Assembly (NCBI RefSeq): GCF_022539505.1
Contig: NC_061513.1
Span: forward strand, 353,195,696-353,259,695
DNA length: 64,000 nucleotides
Reading direction: 5' to 3'
From: Lolium rigidum
Taxonomy: Eukaryota > Streptophyta > Magnoliopsida > Poales > Poaceae
A program made the translations under genes and the position numbers. The notes beneath the pieces were generated by a model, which saw only the letters and a program-made list of their open reading frames with translations, was not told the DNA's origin and did no database searches. Shown piece by piece: positions 21,416-32,709 of the stretch (position 1 is its first letter; every line of letters begins with the position of its first letter).

Positions 21416-23018
21416 TGATACGTCTCAAACGTATCTATAATTTTTTATGTTCCATGCTAGTTTTATGACAATACTCACATGTTTTATATACACTTTATAT
21501 CATTTTGATGCATTTTCCGGCACTAACCTATTAACAAGATGCCGAAGCGCCAGTTCCTGTTTTCTGCTGTTTTTGGTTTCAGAAATCTTACACAGGAAAT
21601 ATTCTCGGAATTAGACGAAACAAAAGCCCACGGTCTTATTTTCCACGGAGCCTTCCAGAAGTCCGAAGAGGAGACGAAGAGGGGCGACGAGGCGGCCACA
21701 CCCTAGGGGGGGCGCGACCCCACCCCTGGCCGCGGCGCCCTATGGGGTGGCCCCCTCGAGCGTCCTCCGACTCTGCCCCTTCGCCTATTTAATCTCTCCG
21801 TCGCGAAAACCCTAGTACCGAGAGCCACGATACGAGAAAAGTTACTGAGACTCCGCCGCCGCTAATCCCATCTCGGGGGATTCAGGAGATCGCCTCCGGC
21901 ACCCTGCCGGAGAGGGGAATCATCACCGAAGGGCTCTACATCACCATGCCCGCCTCCGGACTGATGCGTGAGTAGTTCATCCTTGGACTATGGGTCCATA
22001 GCGAGTAGCAGATGGTTTTCTTCTCCTCTTGTGCTATCATGTTTAGATCTTGTGAGCTGCCTATCATGATCAAGATCATCTATTTGTAATGCTACATGTT
22101 GTGTTTGTTGGGATCCGATGAATACGGAATACTATGTCAAGTTGATTATTGATCTATCATATATGTGTTGTTTATGATCTTGCATGCTCTCCGTTGCTAG
22201 TAGAGGCTCTGGCCAAGTTGATACTTGTGACTCCAAGAGGTGGTATTTATGCTCGATAGTGGGTTCATGCCTCCATTGAATGCGGGACGGTGACGTAAAG
22301 TTCTAAGGTTATGGATGTGCTCGTTGCCACTAGGGATAGAACATCAATGCTTTGTCTAAGGATATTTGTATTGTTTACATTACGCACGGTACTTAATGCA
22401 ATTGTCCGTTGTTTGCAACTTAATACTCGGAAGGGGTGCGGATGCTAACCCGAAGGTGGACTTTTTAGGCATAGATGCATGCTTGGATAGCGGTATATGT
22501 TCTTTGTCGTAATGCCCTAAGTAAATCTCATAGTAGTCATCATGATATGTATGTGCATTGTTATGCCCTCTCTATTTGTCAATTGCCCAACTGTAATTTG
22601 TTCACCCAACATGCTATTTATCTTATTGGAGAGACATCACTAGTGAACTGTGGACCCCGGTCCATTCTTTTACATCTGAAATACAATCTACTGCAATCAT
22701 TGTTCTCTGCTATTCTCTGCAAACAAACATCATTCTCCACACCATACGTTTAATCCTTTGTTTACAGCAAGCCAGTGAGATTGACAACCTCACTGTTAAG
22801 TTGGGGCAAAGTATTTTGATTGTGTTGTGCAGGTTCCACGTTGGCGCCGGAATCCCCGGTGTTGCGCCGCACTACACTCCTCCACCAACAACCTTCACGT
22901 GGCCTTCATCTCCCTACTGGTTCGATAACCTTGGTTTCTTGCGAGGGAAAACTTGCTGCTGTACGCATCACACCTTCCTCTTGGGGTTCCCAACGGACGT
23001 GTGCTTCACGCGTTATCA
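21416..23018 (+). repeat. 5' LTR of element A
   Basis: TG...CA LTR of 1603 bp. A CCTATTTAATC box near 21785 precedes a conserved leader. It is near-identical to 26710-28308 apart from scattered substitutions and small indels. Confidence 0.9.
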
Positions 23019-23028
23019 AGCTCTTTTT

Positions 23029-23046
23029 CGGCGCCGTTGCCGGGGA
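23029..23046 (+). other. Primer-binding site of element A
   Basis: CGGCGCCGTTGCCGGGGA lies 10 bases after the 5' LTR. Element B has the same site with a T first. The priming tRNA is not assigned here. Confidence 0.7.
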
Positions 23047-23200
23047 GGTCAAGACACGCTGCAAGGGGAGTCTCTCACATCCAATCTCTTTACTTTGTTT
23101 ATTGTCTTGCTTTACTTTATTTTATTTTCTGTCTTGTTTGCTTTCTTTATATCAAAAACACAAAAAAATTAGTTACTTGCATTTAATTTATTTTGTTATC

Positions 23201-24076
23201 ATGTCTAGTCATGTATTTGTTACTCTGTCACCCGAGGAATTGATCTTTACTTTTAAACAAGGGGATGAGGAGAGTTTTAAGGAAGCTTGGTCTAGAATTT
23301 TTGATTCTTATGGTAAAACTGAACCTAAAATGACTCTAAGCCTGCTTCTTAGTAACTTTTATTTTGGGCTTATTCTTCGCTATAGATATGCCCTGGATGC
23401 TGTAGTGGGAGGAGATTTCCTTCACTGCGATGGGGATCAAGCTTTTAATGCCATAAAAAAATTGGTTACATCATCTAGCTCCGCTAATAATTTTGATTCA
23501 TCTCTTGTTAGTATTTATAATAGATTAAACACTCTCGAGACAAATATATCTTGTTTAAAAGAAGGGTATAGTCAGATTCGTGAGCATTTTGATTATGTCC
23601 CAGTAAACTTTGAACCTTCAATGTGGGACCCTACTATTAAAGTTGCTATTTGTGGTGAAAATTTTTATGCCCGTTGTGATATTATGTCTGAGTTTTGCCT
23701 TATGCCTAAAAGTATTTATGAATCTTTGACACTTTGGGGACTTACCGAAGGAGGAGAAGGAATAACTCTTACTGATAACTCTGTTATAATTCCTAAGGGA
23801 ATAGCTGAAGGTGTGTTCACAAACTTTCTTGGAAGAACGGTATCCACTGATTATCTCGTTACTGAATGTGTAGGGACAGGACAAATCACACTTGGAAGAT
23901 CCCTGCTGAAACTCTTGGGAGCAACCATAGATGTGGGGAAAGGCACTCTAAATTTTACCTCTACACCCAGATGCGGTCATATATTCCCTAAACCAAAGAG
24001 TAAGAATAAGAGTAAGAAGGGTAGGCGCAAAGCCCCTGGTAATAATGTTAATGCTTCCTCTTTTGATAATACTTGA
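23201..24076 (+). CDS. Gag/inactive-protease-like protein of element A
   Basis: A 291-residue ORF starting MSSHVFVTLSPEEL (ATG 23201); upstream in-frame extension into the leader and LTR is ignored. Residues about 15-90 resemble a short retrotransposon Gag segment (FKQGDEESFKEAWSRI, TLSLLLSNFYFGLILRYRYA). Residues about 145-260 resemble a retropepsin fold (VAICGENFYARCDIMSEFCL, MPKSIYESL, GQITLGRSLLKLLGATIDVG). The expected catalytic D-(T/S)-G-A is replaced by D-I-M-S, so protease activity is unlikely. The basic C-terminus (KPKSKNKSKKGRRK) may bind nucleic acid. There is no zinc knuckle. The frame is fully open, which suggests a role in packaging or a young insertion. Confidence 0.7.
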   Translation: MSSHVFVTLSPEELIFTFKQGDEESFKEAWSRIFDSYGKTEPKMTLSLLLSNFYFGLILRYRYALDAVVGGDFLHCDGDQAFNAIKKLVTSSSSANNFDSSLVSIYNRLNTLETNISCLKEGYSQIREHFDYVPVNFEPSMWDPTIKVAICGENFYARCDIMSEFCLMPKSIYESLTLWGLTEGGEGITLTDNSVIIPKGIAEGVFTNFLGRTVSTDYLVTECVGTGQITLGRSLLKLLGATIDVGKGTLNFTSTPRCGHIFPKPKSKNKSKKGRRKAPGNNVNASSFDNT

Positions 24077-26709
24077 TTTACACTTTATGTGCCTAGCTGA
24101 AAGGCGTTAAAGAAAAGCGCTTATGGGAGATAACCCATTATATATTTCTGCAATTTTTGTTTTATATTTGAGTCAAGGTTCTTGTTACTACTGTAGCAAT
24201 ACCTTTGTATATTTACTTTATTGCATTGTTGTGCCAAGTAAAGTCTTTGATAGTAAGGTTGATACTAGATTTGAATTTCTGCGCAGAAACAGATTTCTAG
24301 CTGTCACGAATTTGAGTAGATCTCTCTGTAGGAAACTCAGAAAAATCTGCGAAAATTCATGAGTGGTCCCAGAATATGTACGCAACTTTCATTCAATTTT
24401 AGCTTCTTCATCTGAGCATGTTAAGTGCCTCGAAAAAATTCATCTTTACGGACTGTTCTGTTTTGACAGATTCTGTCTTTTATTTCACATTGCCTCTTTT
24501 ACTGTGTTGAGAGGATTTCTTTGCTCCATTAACTTTCAGTAGCCTTGGGTAATGTCCAGAAGTGTTGGGAATGATTGTGTCCTCTCTGAACATGTGAATT
24601 TTTGATTATGCACTAACCCTCTAATGAGATTGTTTTGAGTTTGGTGTGGAGGAAGTTTTCAAGGGTCAAGAGAGGAGGATGATACAATATGATCAAGAAG
24701 AGTGAAAAGTCTAAGCTTGGGGATGCCCCCGTGGTTCATCCCTGCATATTTTAAGAAGACTCAAGCATCTAAGCTTGGGGATGCCCAAGGCATCCCTTCT
24801 TCATCGACAACTTATCAGGTCACCTCTAGTGAAACTATATTTTTATTTCGTCACATCTTATGTGCTTTACTTGAAGCGTCTATATGTTTTTATTTTTGTT
24901 TATGTTCGAATAAATTTGGATCCTAGCATTCCTTGTGTGGGAGAAAGACACGCTCCGCTTTTTCATATTGAACACTGGTGTTCTTAGCTATACTTTTAAT
25001 GTTCATGGCGAAGGTTGAAAGCCGCTTCATTTATTGCTATTTGGTTGGAAACAGAAAATGCTTCATGTGGTAATTGGTATATGGTCTTGAATAATTTGAT
25101 ACTTGGCAATTGTTTTGAGCTCTCAAATAGATCATGTTTAAGCTCTTGCATCATGTAGTTTAAACCTATTAGTGGAGAACTACCGTAGAGCATGTTGAAA
25201 TTTGGTTTGCATGATTGGTCTCTCTAAAGTCTAGATATTTTCTGGTAAAAGTGTTTGAACAACAAGGAAGACAGTGTAGAGTCTTATAATGCTTGCAATA
25301 TGTTCTTATGTAAGTTTTGCTATACCGGTTCATACTTGTGTTTGCTTCAAACAACCTTGCTAGCCAAAGCCTTGTACTCGAGAGGGAATGCTTCTCATGC
25401 ATCCAAAACCTTGAGCCAAAACTTATGCCATTTGTGTCCACCATAACTACCTACTATGTGGTATTTTTCTGCCATTCCAAAGTAAATTTCTTGCGTGCTA
25501 CCTTTAAAAATTTCATTCCTTGTCTTTGCAATACATAGCTCATGAGAAAATAGCCTAAAAAACTATTGTGGTAATGAATATGTCGCTTATGTATCTTATT
25601 TCTTATAAGTTGCTTGTTGAGCGGTAACCATGTTATCTGGGGACGCCATCAACTGTTACACCTTTGTTGAATATCATGTGAGTTGCTATGCATGTTCGTC
25701 TTGTCTGAAGTAAGGGTGATTTGTCATGATTAAATGGTTTGAGTATGCATATTGTTAGAGAAGAACATTGGGCCGCCAACCAAAGCCATGTATCATGGTG
25801 GAAGTTTCAGCTTGGACATTAATCCTCAATCTCTTATGAGAATATTATCTGTTGTTGAATGCTTAAGCATTAAAGAGGAGTCCATTATTTGTTTTCTATG
25901 TTGTCCCGGTATGGATATCCTCAAGTTGAGATCTATCAAAATTGAGAAATCAAAAGCGATCCATCTCCTTGAACCTTTGTACAGGTGACATAGAGGTACC
26001 CCTTTGTGAAACTTGGTTGAAACATATGTAATGCAATGATAATCCATGGAAATCCGAGCTAATTAGGACAAGGTGCGAGCACTATTGGTATTCGATGCAT
26101 GAGGCTTGCAACTTATAGGATGTTTTATGCATAACACATATGAATTATTACTACAGTTGAGAAAATTGTTTCCATGTTTTCAAAATAAAAAGCTCTATCA
26201 CATGAGTAATCCCTGCTTCCCTCTGCGAAGGGCCTTTTTTCTTACTTTATGTTGAGTCAGTTTACCTACTTCTTTCTATCTTAGAAGCAAACACTTGTGT
26301 CAACTGTGTGCATTGATTCTTACATACTTGCTTATTTGCATTCATTATATTACTTTGTGTTGACAATTATCCATGAGATATACATGTTGAAAGTTGAAAG
26401 CAACTGCTGAAACTTATATCTTCCTTTGTGTTGTTTCAAAACCTTCTATTAAGAATCTATTGCTTTATGAGTTAACTCTTATGCAAGACCTATTGATGCT
26501 TGTCTTGAAAGTACTATTCATGAAAAGTCTTTGCTATATGATTCAGTTGTTTAGTCATTATCTTTACAATTGCTTTGAATCACTTCATTCATCTCATATG
26601 CTTTACAATAGTATTGATCAAGATTATGATAGTAGCATGTCACTTCAGAAATTATCCTTGTTATCGTTTACCTACTCGAGGGCGAGTAGGAACTAAGCTT
26701 GGGGATGCT
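24077..26709 (+). other. Non-coding internal region of element A
   Basis: About 2.6 kb between the ORF and the 3' LTR with no long ORF. Two phrases reading AAGCTTGGGGATGCCC (near 24714 and 24772) recur before the 3' LTR (26694). Much of it matches the reverse complement of element B's internal region, but about 25560-26190 has no counterpart in B. Confidence 0.6.
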
Positions 26710-28308
26710 TGATACGTCTCAAACGTATCTATAATTTCTTATGTTCCATGCTAGTTTTATGACAATACTCACATGTTTTATATACACTTTATATCATTTT
26801 GATGCATTTTCCGGCACTAACCTATTAACAAGATGCCGAAGCGCCAGTTCCTATTTTCTGCTGTTTTTGGTTTCAGAAATCCTACACAGGAAATATTCTC
26901 GGAATTGGACGAAACAAAAGCACACGGTCTTATTTTCCACGGAGCCTTCCAGAAGTCCGAAGAGGAGACGAAGAGGGGCGACGAGGCGGCCACACCCTAG
27001 GGGGCGCGGCCCCACCCCTGGCCGCGCCGCCCTATGGGGTGGGCCCCTCGAGCGTCCCCCCGACTCTACCCCTTCGCCTATTTAATCTCTCCGTCGCGAA
27101 AACCCTAGTACCGAGAGCCACGATACGAGAAAAGTTACTGAGACTCCGCCGCCGCCAATCCTATCTCGGGGGATTTAGGAGATCGCCTCTGGCACCCTGC
27201 CGGAGAGGGGAATCATCACCGAAGGGCTCTACATCACCATGCCCGCCTCCGGACTGATGCGTGAGTAGTTCATCCTTGGACTACGGGTCCATAGCAGTAG
27301 CCAGATGGTTTTCTTCTCCTCTTGTGCTATCATGTTTAGATCTTGTGAGCTGCCTATCATGATCAAGATCATCTATTTGTAATGCTACATGTTGTGTTTG
27401 TTGGGATCCGATGAATATGGAATACTATGTCAAGTTGATTATTGATCTATCATATATGTGTTGTTTATGATCTTGCATGCTCTCCGTTGCTAGTAGAGGC
27501 TCTGGCCAAGTTGATACTTGTGACTCCAAGAGGGGGTATTTATGCTCGATAGTGGGTTCATGCCTCCATTGAATCTGGGACAGTGACAGAAAGTTCTAAG
27601 GTTATGGATGTGCTGTTGCCACTAGGGATAAAACATCAATGCTTTGTCTAAGGATATTTGTATTGTTTACATTACGTACAGTACTTAATGCAATTGTCTG
27701 TTGTTTGCAACTTAATACTGGAAGGGGTGCGGATGCTAACCCGAAGGTGGACTTTTTAGGCATAGATGCATGCTGGATAGCGGTCTATGTTCTTTGTCGT
27801 AATGCCCTAAGTAAATCTCATAGTAGTCATCATGATATGTATGTGCATTGTTATGCCCTCTCTATTTGTCAATTGCCCAACTGTAATTTGTTCACCCAAC
27901 ATGCTATTTATCTTATTGGAGAGATACCACTAGTGAACTGTGGACCTCGGTCCATTCTTTTACATCTGAAGTACAATCTACTGCAATCATTGTTCTCTGC
28001 TGTTCTCTGCAAACAAACATCATTCTCCACACCATACGTTTAATCCTTTGTTTACAGCAAGCCGGTGAGATTGACAACCTCACTGTTAAGTTGGGGCAAA
28101 GTATTTTGATTGTGTTGTGCAGGTTCCACGTTGGCGCCGGAATCCCTGGTGTTGCGCCGCACTACACTCCTCCACCAACAACCTTCACGTGGCCTGCATC
28201 TCCTACTGGTTCGATAACCTTGGTTTCTTACTGAGGGAAAAGTTGCTGCTGTACGCATCACACCTTCTTCTTGGGGTTCCCAACGGACGTGTGCATCACG
28301 CGTTATCA
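26710..28308 (+). repeat. 3' LTR of element A
   Basis: 1599-bp partner of the 5' LTR. It is followed directly by the TSD copy ATAGA. Confidence 0.9.
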
Positions 28309-28357
28309 ATAGACTGGCTGCTCGTTTACTACCCCAAACGGTCATATTTTGAGGGGC

Positions 28358-28365
28358 TATAAAAG
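28358..28365 (+). promoter_or_regulatory. TATA box in the outer solo LTR
   Basis: TATAAAAG in GGGGCTATAAAAGGGGCTTC, the classic layout of an LTR promoter. It now lies about 50 bp right of element A. Confidence 0.6.
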
Positions 28366-29142
28366 GGGCTTCTTCCCCAAAGGTTTTCTAGGGTTCTTGA
28401 TCTTATTTTCTCCCATCATTGTTGACCTTCTTGAGCTTCCTCTCACATCCCTCCTATGATTCTTCAATCGTTTTAAGGGCTTTGAAAGAGGAGATCTAGA
28501 TCTACAACCTCCACCAATCCATTTCTCCTCTAAGTGAGGGGAACACTTGGGATCTAGATCTTGGAGTCATTGGTTGACCTCCACCATTGTTCTTCCTCTC
28601 TAGTTCCTTCATAGCATTTGTTGCTTTGGTGGGATTTGAGAGAGAAGGATTTGAGCACTTTTCTTGGTATTCTTGCTTTGCATCTTTGCATAGTATTGAG
28701 CTCTCCAATACGATTAGTTCGAGTGAGAGACCGTGAGCTTGTTACTCTTGGAGGGGTGACCTCCTAGTTAGCTTGGCGGTTGGTTCTCCAATGACCTCTT
28801 CGTGGAAGACTGTGAAGAGGCCCGAGCTTCTCTTTCGTGGAGCTTGTGAAGTGGCTGTGGAGCTCGCCATTTCCGGAGTGGAGGAAAAGCTCGGGAAAAG
28901 CCTTTGTCCTTCGTGGTATTGGCTTGGAGAAGAAGGTGAGCCTTCTTGGTGTTCGGGAGACCTTCGTGGTAGCCCGCATCTCTCCAACGTGACGTACCTC
29001 ACCTTGTGTGGGCGAACACGGAAATACATCTTCGTCTCCGCGTGCCTCGGTTATCTCTACCCGAGTTTACTTTCCTTGTGATAGTGATCGTGCTGGATGT
29101 ACTTATATCTTGCTATCGCTTGAGTTACATATATCTTGTGCC

Positions 29143-29466
29143 TATACCTGGCCATAGATCGGGCCGGGCCTGGCTTTGGACCGGGTCTAATAAAGCCCAA
29201 CGCAAAAAACCCAAGCCCGGGCTCGGCCCGGCCCGACAGTCGGGCCTAGAATTTCAGCCCAGACCCAGCCCATCACAACAAATACCCATCGGGCCTCGGG
29301 CCTCGCGCTGGGCCTCTTCCTTATTTGGCATATTTCTCAAGCCCAGGCTCGGCCCAGCGCAACCATTGGGCCTAAATTTTTGGCCTAGGCCCAACCCACA
29401 GGCATGCTCGGGCTAGCCCAAGCCCAAGAATTTAGGGCCGGGACGGGCTTCCCATGGCCAGGTATA
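29143..29466. mobile_element. Small hAT-like non-autonomous element
   Basis: A 324-bp element with inverted ends TATACCTGGCCAT and ATGGCCAGGTATA and subterminal GGGCCGGGC/GCCCGG-rich sequence. It is flanked by 8-bp direct repeats CTTGTGCC (29135-29142) and TTTGTGCC (29467-29474), which differ at one base. An 8-bp TSD is the hAT signature. It is inserted in the solo LTR; there is no coding capacity. Confidence 0.65.
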
Positions 29467-29644
29467 TTTGTGCCTATCTTGCTTAGCTTGAGTTGCTGTT
29501 GCACTTAGTTGAGCCTAGCATATTTATGCTTTGTGCTTGTAAAATAAACGTTAGTTTAATTCCGCATTTTTACAAGCCAAATCTGTAATAGTTTTAAAAA
29601 CGTCTATTCACTCCCTCTAGAAGACATCTCGTCATTTCAAAAAT

Positions 29645-30093
29645 CAGAACATAATATGGTAAATTTCTGTCCCCCGAAACGTAAAGTGGTATCAATTGGT
29701 AAATTTTGCAAAAAAAGTGGTGCCTTTATGCAAACAACTCGTTGACATTTGGTATCAACGTCGATTGAAGACCAAAATAGTTAGACGAGGCTATGAATGT
29801 CGAGAGGTCATCATTGACCAGGTGGTTAATAAAATGCTTTAATGGTAGCTAGAGAACTGATAGAGGAGCCGCCATGGTTAGATGGACACTTGATTGAGGA
29901 GCCTCCACACATACTTAACACTAAAAAGGGTGTATCTATAATGATGTGACGTTTGGTCGATAGTAGATTGGTAAGTCTAGGAATCAAGGGGAAGACGAGA
30001 CGAACAAAGGAGGGAAGTGGAAGATAAGGAGTTAGCGAGGAAGAGCAAGATGCAAGGGTTGTGTCATGTACAAAATAAATCTACAAACATATC
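29645..30093. other. No gene seen
   Basis: A/G-rich sequence between the solo LTR and the next LTR fragment. No ORF with recognisable motif and no repeat boundary. Confidence 0.5.
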
Positions 30094-30277
30094 TGACAAG
30101 GGATTAACTTGTCAATGCCTATGGATTGTAGGCTGGGGTTTAGTTAGAAGTAGAGGGCAAGTAGATCTCGAAGGTTTCAACCGAAAAGTACTCGACGATT
30201 ATGAAAACTAGGGTTTGTAGACAATGATTCGATGATCTCCTCGTCCCTCGACTCCCCCTTTATATAAGAGGTGGAGC
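30094..30277 (-). mobile_element. LTR end, minus orientation, running into the gap
   Basis: Starting TGACAAGGGATTAACTTGTC, this is the reverse complement of an LTR end similar to about 175-349 (shared AGATCTACTTGCCCTCTACTT and TATATAA box). It is cut off by the run of Ns. Confidence 0.65.
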
Positions 30278-30377
30278 NNNNNNNNNNNNNNNNNNNNNNN
30301 NNNNNNNNNNNNNNNNNNNNNNNNNNNNNNNNNNNNNNNNNNNNNNNNNNNNNNNNNNNNNNNNNNNNNNNNNNNNN
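30278..30377. other. Assembly gap (100 Ns)
   Basis: Exactly 100 Ns, the usual placeholder for a gap of unknown length. An LTR fragment abuts it on the left and LINE reverse transcriptase on the right, so the 3' end of the LINE is missing here. Confidence 0.98.
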
Positions 30378-32709
30378 GGAAGTGCCACTCAGCTACCGAC
30401 AGAGTCTTGTCCGACACTGGTAGGCCGAGGTACTTCATCGGGAGAGACCCCAAATTGCAGTTAAGCGAGTCAGCTACCCTTAGCTTCTCAAAGTCATCAA
30501 CCCCTGTGACGACCGCCTCGCTTTTATTAAAGTTGATTTTTAACCCTGACATGTTTTCAAAGCATAGAAGCAGAAGTTTCAAGTTTGCGACCCCGAGGTG
30601 TGAGGGTTCAATCATAACCATATCGTCAGCGTATTGTAGATGGGTGACCCCCTGGGATCAGGTGCGGCACCACTCCTTGGATGTGGCCATTCTCTTTTGC
30701 CCTGGTAAGGATGGCTGCTAATGCATCGACCATGAAGTCGAAAAGGATCGGTGAGAGTGGGTCGCCTTGTCGCACCCCCTGGCGTTTCTGAAGTAGGGAC
30801 CGACCTCGCCATTGATGTTAATCGTTGTCTATCCTCCCGAGACCAGTTGCATCAGCCTGTGCACCACACCTGCTGAGAAGCCCTTCCTCAGCAGCACCTC
30901 TCGTAAGAACTCCCAGTTCACTCTGTCATATGCTTTCTCGAAGTCCAGCTTAAGAAGCAAGCCCTTTAGCTTCTTACAGCGTAATTCATGAGCAATCTCG
31001 TGAAGGGCTGACACACCCTCGTGTAGACAGCGCCCTTTGATGAAGGCAGTCTGACTCCTGCCAATCGTCCTATGAGCTATTGGGGTCAATCTAGTCGCAT
31101 AAGCTTTCGCGATGAACTTGAAGATGACGTTAATAAGGGCAATAGGTCGGTATTGTTTGATGGAATCTGCCCCTTTAACCTTTGGAATGAGCGAAATGAT
31201 ACCATAATTCAGGCGCGCAATATCCACTCTCCCTAGAGCGAAGTCATTAAGGATGGCCAGTATGGGCCCTTTAAGAATTTCCCAAAAATTCTTGAAGAAG
31301 GCCACCGGCAATCCATCTGGGCCTGGAGCCGAGTCCGGCTTCATGCTAGCCAAAACCAAATCCAGCTCCTCAGCGGTGAAGGTGAGTTCCAGCTCCGTGT
31401 TGTCCCCTTCGGATACCCTCGCCTCAACCGGCCACAAGTCAGGTGCGAGGGAGAAGACCCTCTCCTCCCCGGCCGCCCCCATGAGCCCCTTGTAAAACCC
31501 GTATATGTGATCCACCAAGTCCTGTTGAACGGTGACTTCCCCATCCTCCGTCAACAATCTTGGAATCATGCACTTCCGCCGCCTCCCATTAGCGAAGGCG
31601 TGGAAGTAAGCCGTGCACGCATCCCCTTTCAAAGTCCACTGGACCCTGCTCCTCTGTCTCCAATACTCCTCCTCCAAGCTGTCTAAAGCAATAATCTGAT
31701 CTTCTAGGTCATACCGTAGAGACCAGCCCTCTTCATCCAGCCCATCAGCATCAGCTGTCAAGTCTAGCTGTTCAATGCGCTTAACCATCTCCTCCCTGTG
31801 GACCCGCCTCTCCTTGCCTAAGTTGGCACCCCATCCCTTCAGGAATTGTCTCAGACACCGGGCAATGGTTTGCCAAGTGTCGATACTGGAGCAGTGTGGG
31901 CCCGCCTTCCCTAAGGCAAGCAGGATCATCCCTCGTACCAGCTCCCCAAAGCCTGGTACACCAAACCACCACGCCTGGAAGAAGAAATGTGGGGATCGTT
32001 TGAGACCCTTTTCCCCATTGTCCAGAAAGAGTGGGCAATGGTCCGAGCCAATCCTGGTCATCGCCGTGAGGGTGCAGAGGGGAAACCTCATTTCCCACGA
32101 GGGGGAGACGAAGACCCTGTCAAGCACCGACCTTATCGGCGAGGATTGGTTATTAGTCCAAGTAAACCGAGCCCCCGCTCGAGCGATTTCCCTTAAGGAT
32201 AAGTTAGCCAGGACATCATTGAAGCGGCGCACCCTAGGCCAATTGACCATCCCGATACTCTTGTCCTCCGCCCTACGGACGAGGTTGAAGTCCCATCCCA
32301 CCACTATAGGAAGAGGACAGTTTGCGACTTCCTGTTCAAGCTCCCCCAGGAACTCAGCGGTTCTCGCATGGTCAGCCGGACCGTAAACGAGCATAACCGC
32401 CATTTCATATTATTGTTGCGTTGAAGGATGTCTGCGCTAATGAAAAAGGAACTCTTCCTCCAGAAGTCGACCTCAAAGCATTCATCCCTAACCCCAAGAA
32501 GGAGCCCATCGGAGTGCCCCGTCGCCGGAACCCAATTCCAGTTAAATTGGCACCCATGCTCAAGCCAGCGCAGTTCCTGCGGAGAAATCCTGCTTGATGG
32601 TTTCTTGTAGGCCAATAATGTCTATCCTATCATTCCTGAAAGTATCCTTAAGTTGTGTGTGCCTCCCTAGCGCATTCCAGCCCCGGATATTTTGGATCAA
32701 GAACCTCAT
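30378..32709 (-). pseudogene. LINE ORF2: endonuclease and reverse transcriptase, broken
   Basis: ORF2 starts at ATG 32709 (MRFLIQNIRGWNALGR), overlapping the ORF1 stop as ATGA. The endonuclease domain shows IIGLQETIKQDF, VVGWDFNL and GSDHCPL (about 32020-32040). Reverse transcriptase shows SAPGPDGLPVAFFKNFW, LLKLDFEKAYDRVNWEFL, RQGDPLSP (about 30770) and the catalytic YADD (30622-30633). A 524-codon stretch (30829-32403) is open, but frameshifts lie near 32595 and 32403. A CAG-to-TAG-type stop follows VSGG at 30829, and another shift precedes YADD. The end, including any RNase H or zinc-binding tail, lies beyond the gap. It would copy its RNA into DNA at nicked target sites if intact. Confidence 0.85.

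Larger units (their letters stand above)
21416..28308 (+). mobile_element. Non-autonomous LTR retrotransposon A, complete
   Basis: A 6893-bp element with two LTRs (1603 and 1599 bp) starting TGATACGTCTCAAACGTATC and ending CACGCGTTATCA. It is flanked by the perfect TSD ATAGA (21411-21415 and 28309-28313). A primer-binding site follows the 5' LTR, and a purine-rich AAGCTTGGGGATGC precedes the 3' LTR. The internal region encodes only one Gag-protease-like ORF; no reverse transcriptase, RNase H or integrase is seen. It must be mobilised in trans, presumably by a Ty3/gypsy element. It inserted into the solo LTR. Confidence 0.9.
19899..29639 (+). mobile_element. Solo LTR, interrupted by two later insertions
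   Basis: The LTR begins TGTAAGGGTACATTGCCCCT at 19899 and ends CTCGTCATTTCA at 29639. It is flanked by the perfect 5-bp duplication AAAAT (19894-19898 and 29640-29644). Without element A and the hAT-like insertion the LTR is about 2.5 kb. A TATA box, TATAAAAG, lies at 28358-28365. No internal domain or second LTR exists, so this is a solo LTR from intra-element recombination. The opening resembles a Triticeae Copia LTR from memory. The ORF at 28773-29081 is LTR translation. A microrepeat of TTCCGGC-like words fills 21150-21410. Confidence 0.8.

Noticed and set aside
31775..32386. 203-codon plus-strand ORF
   Set aside because: Antisense to the LINE endonuclease region, which has clear family motifs on the minus strand.
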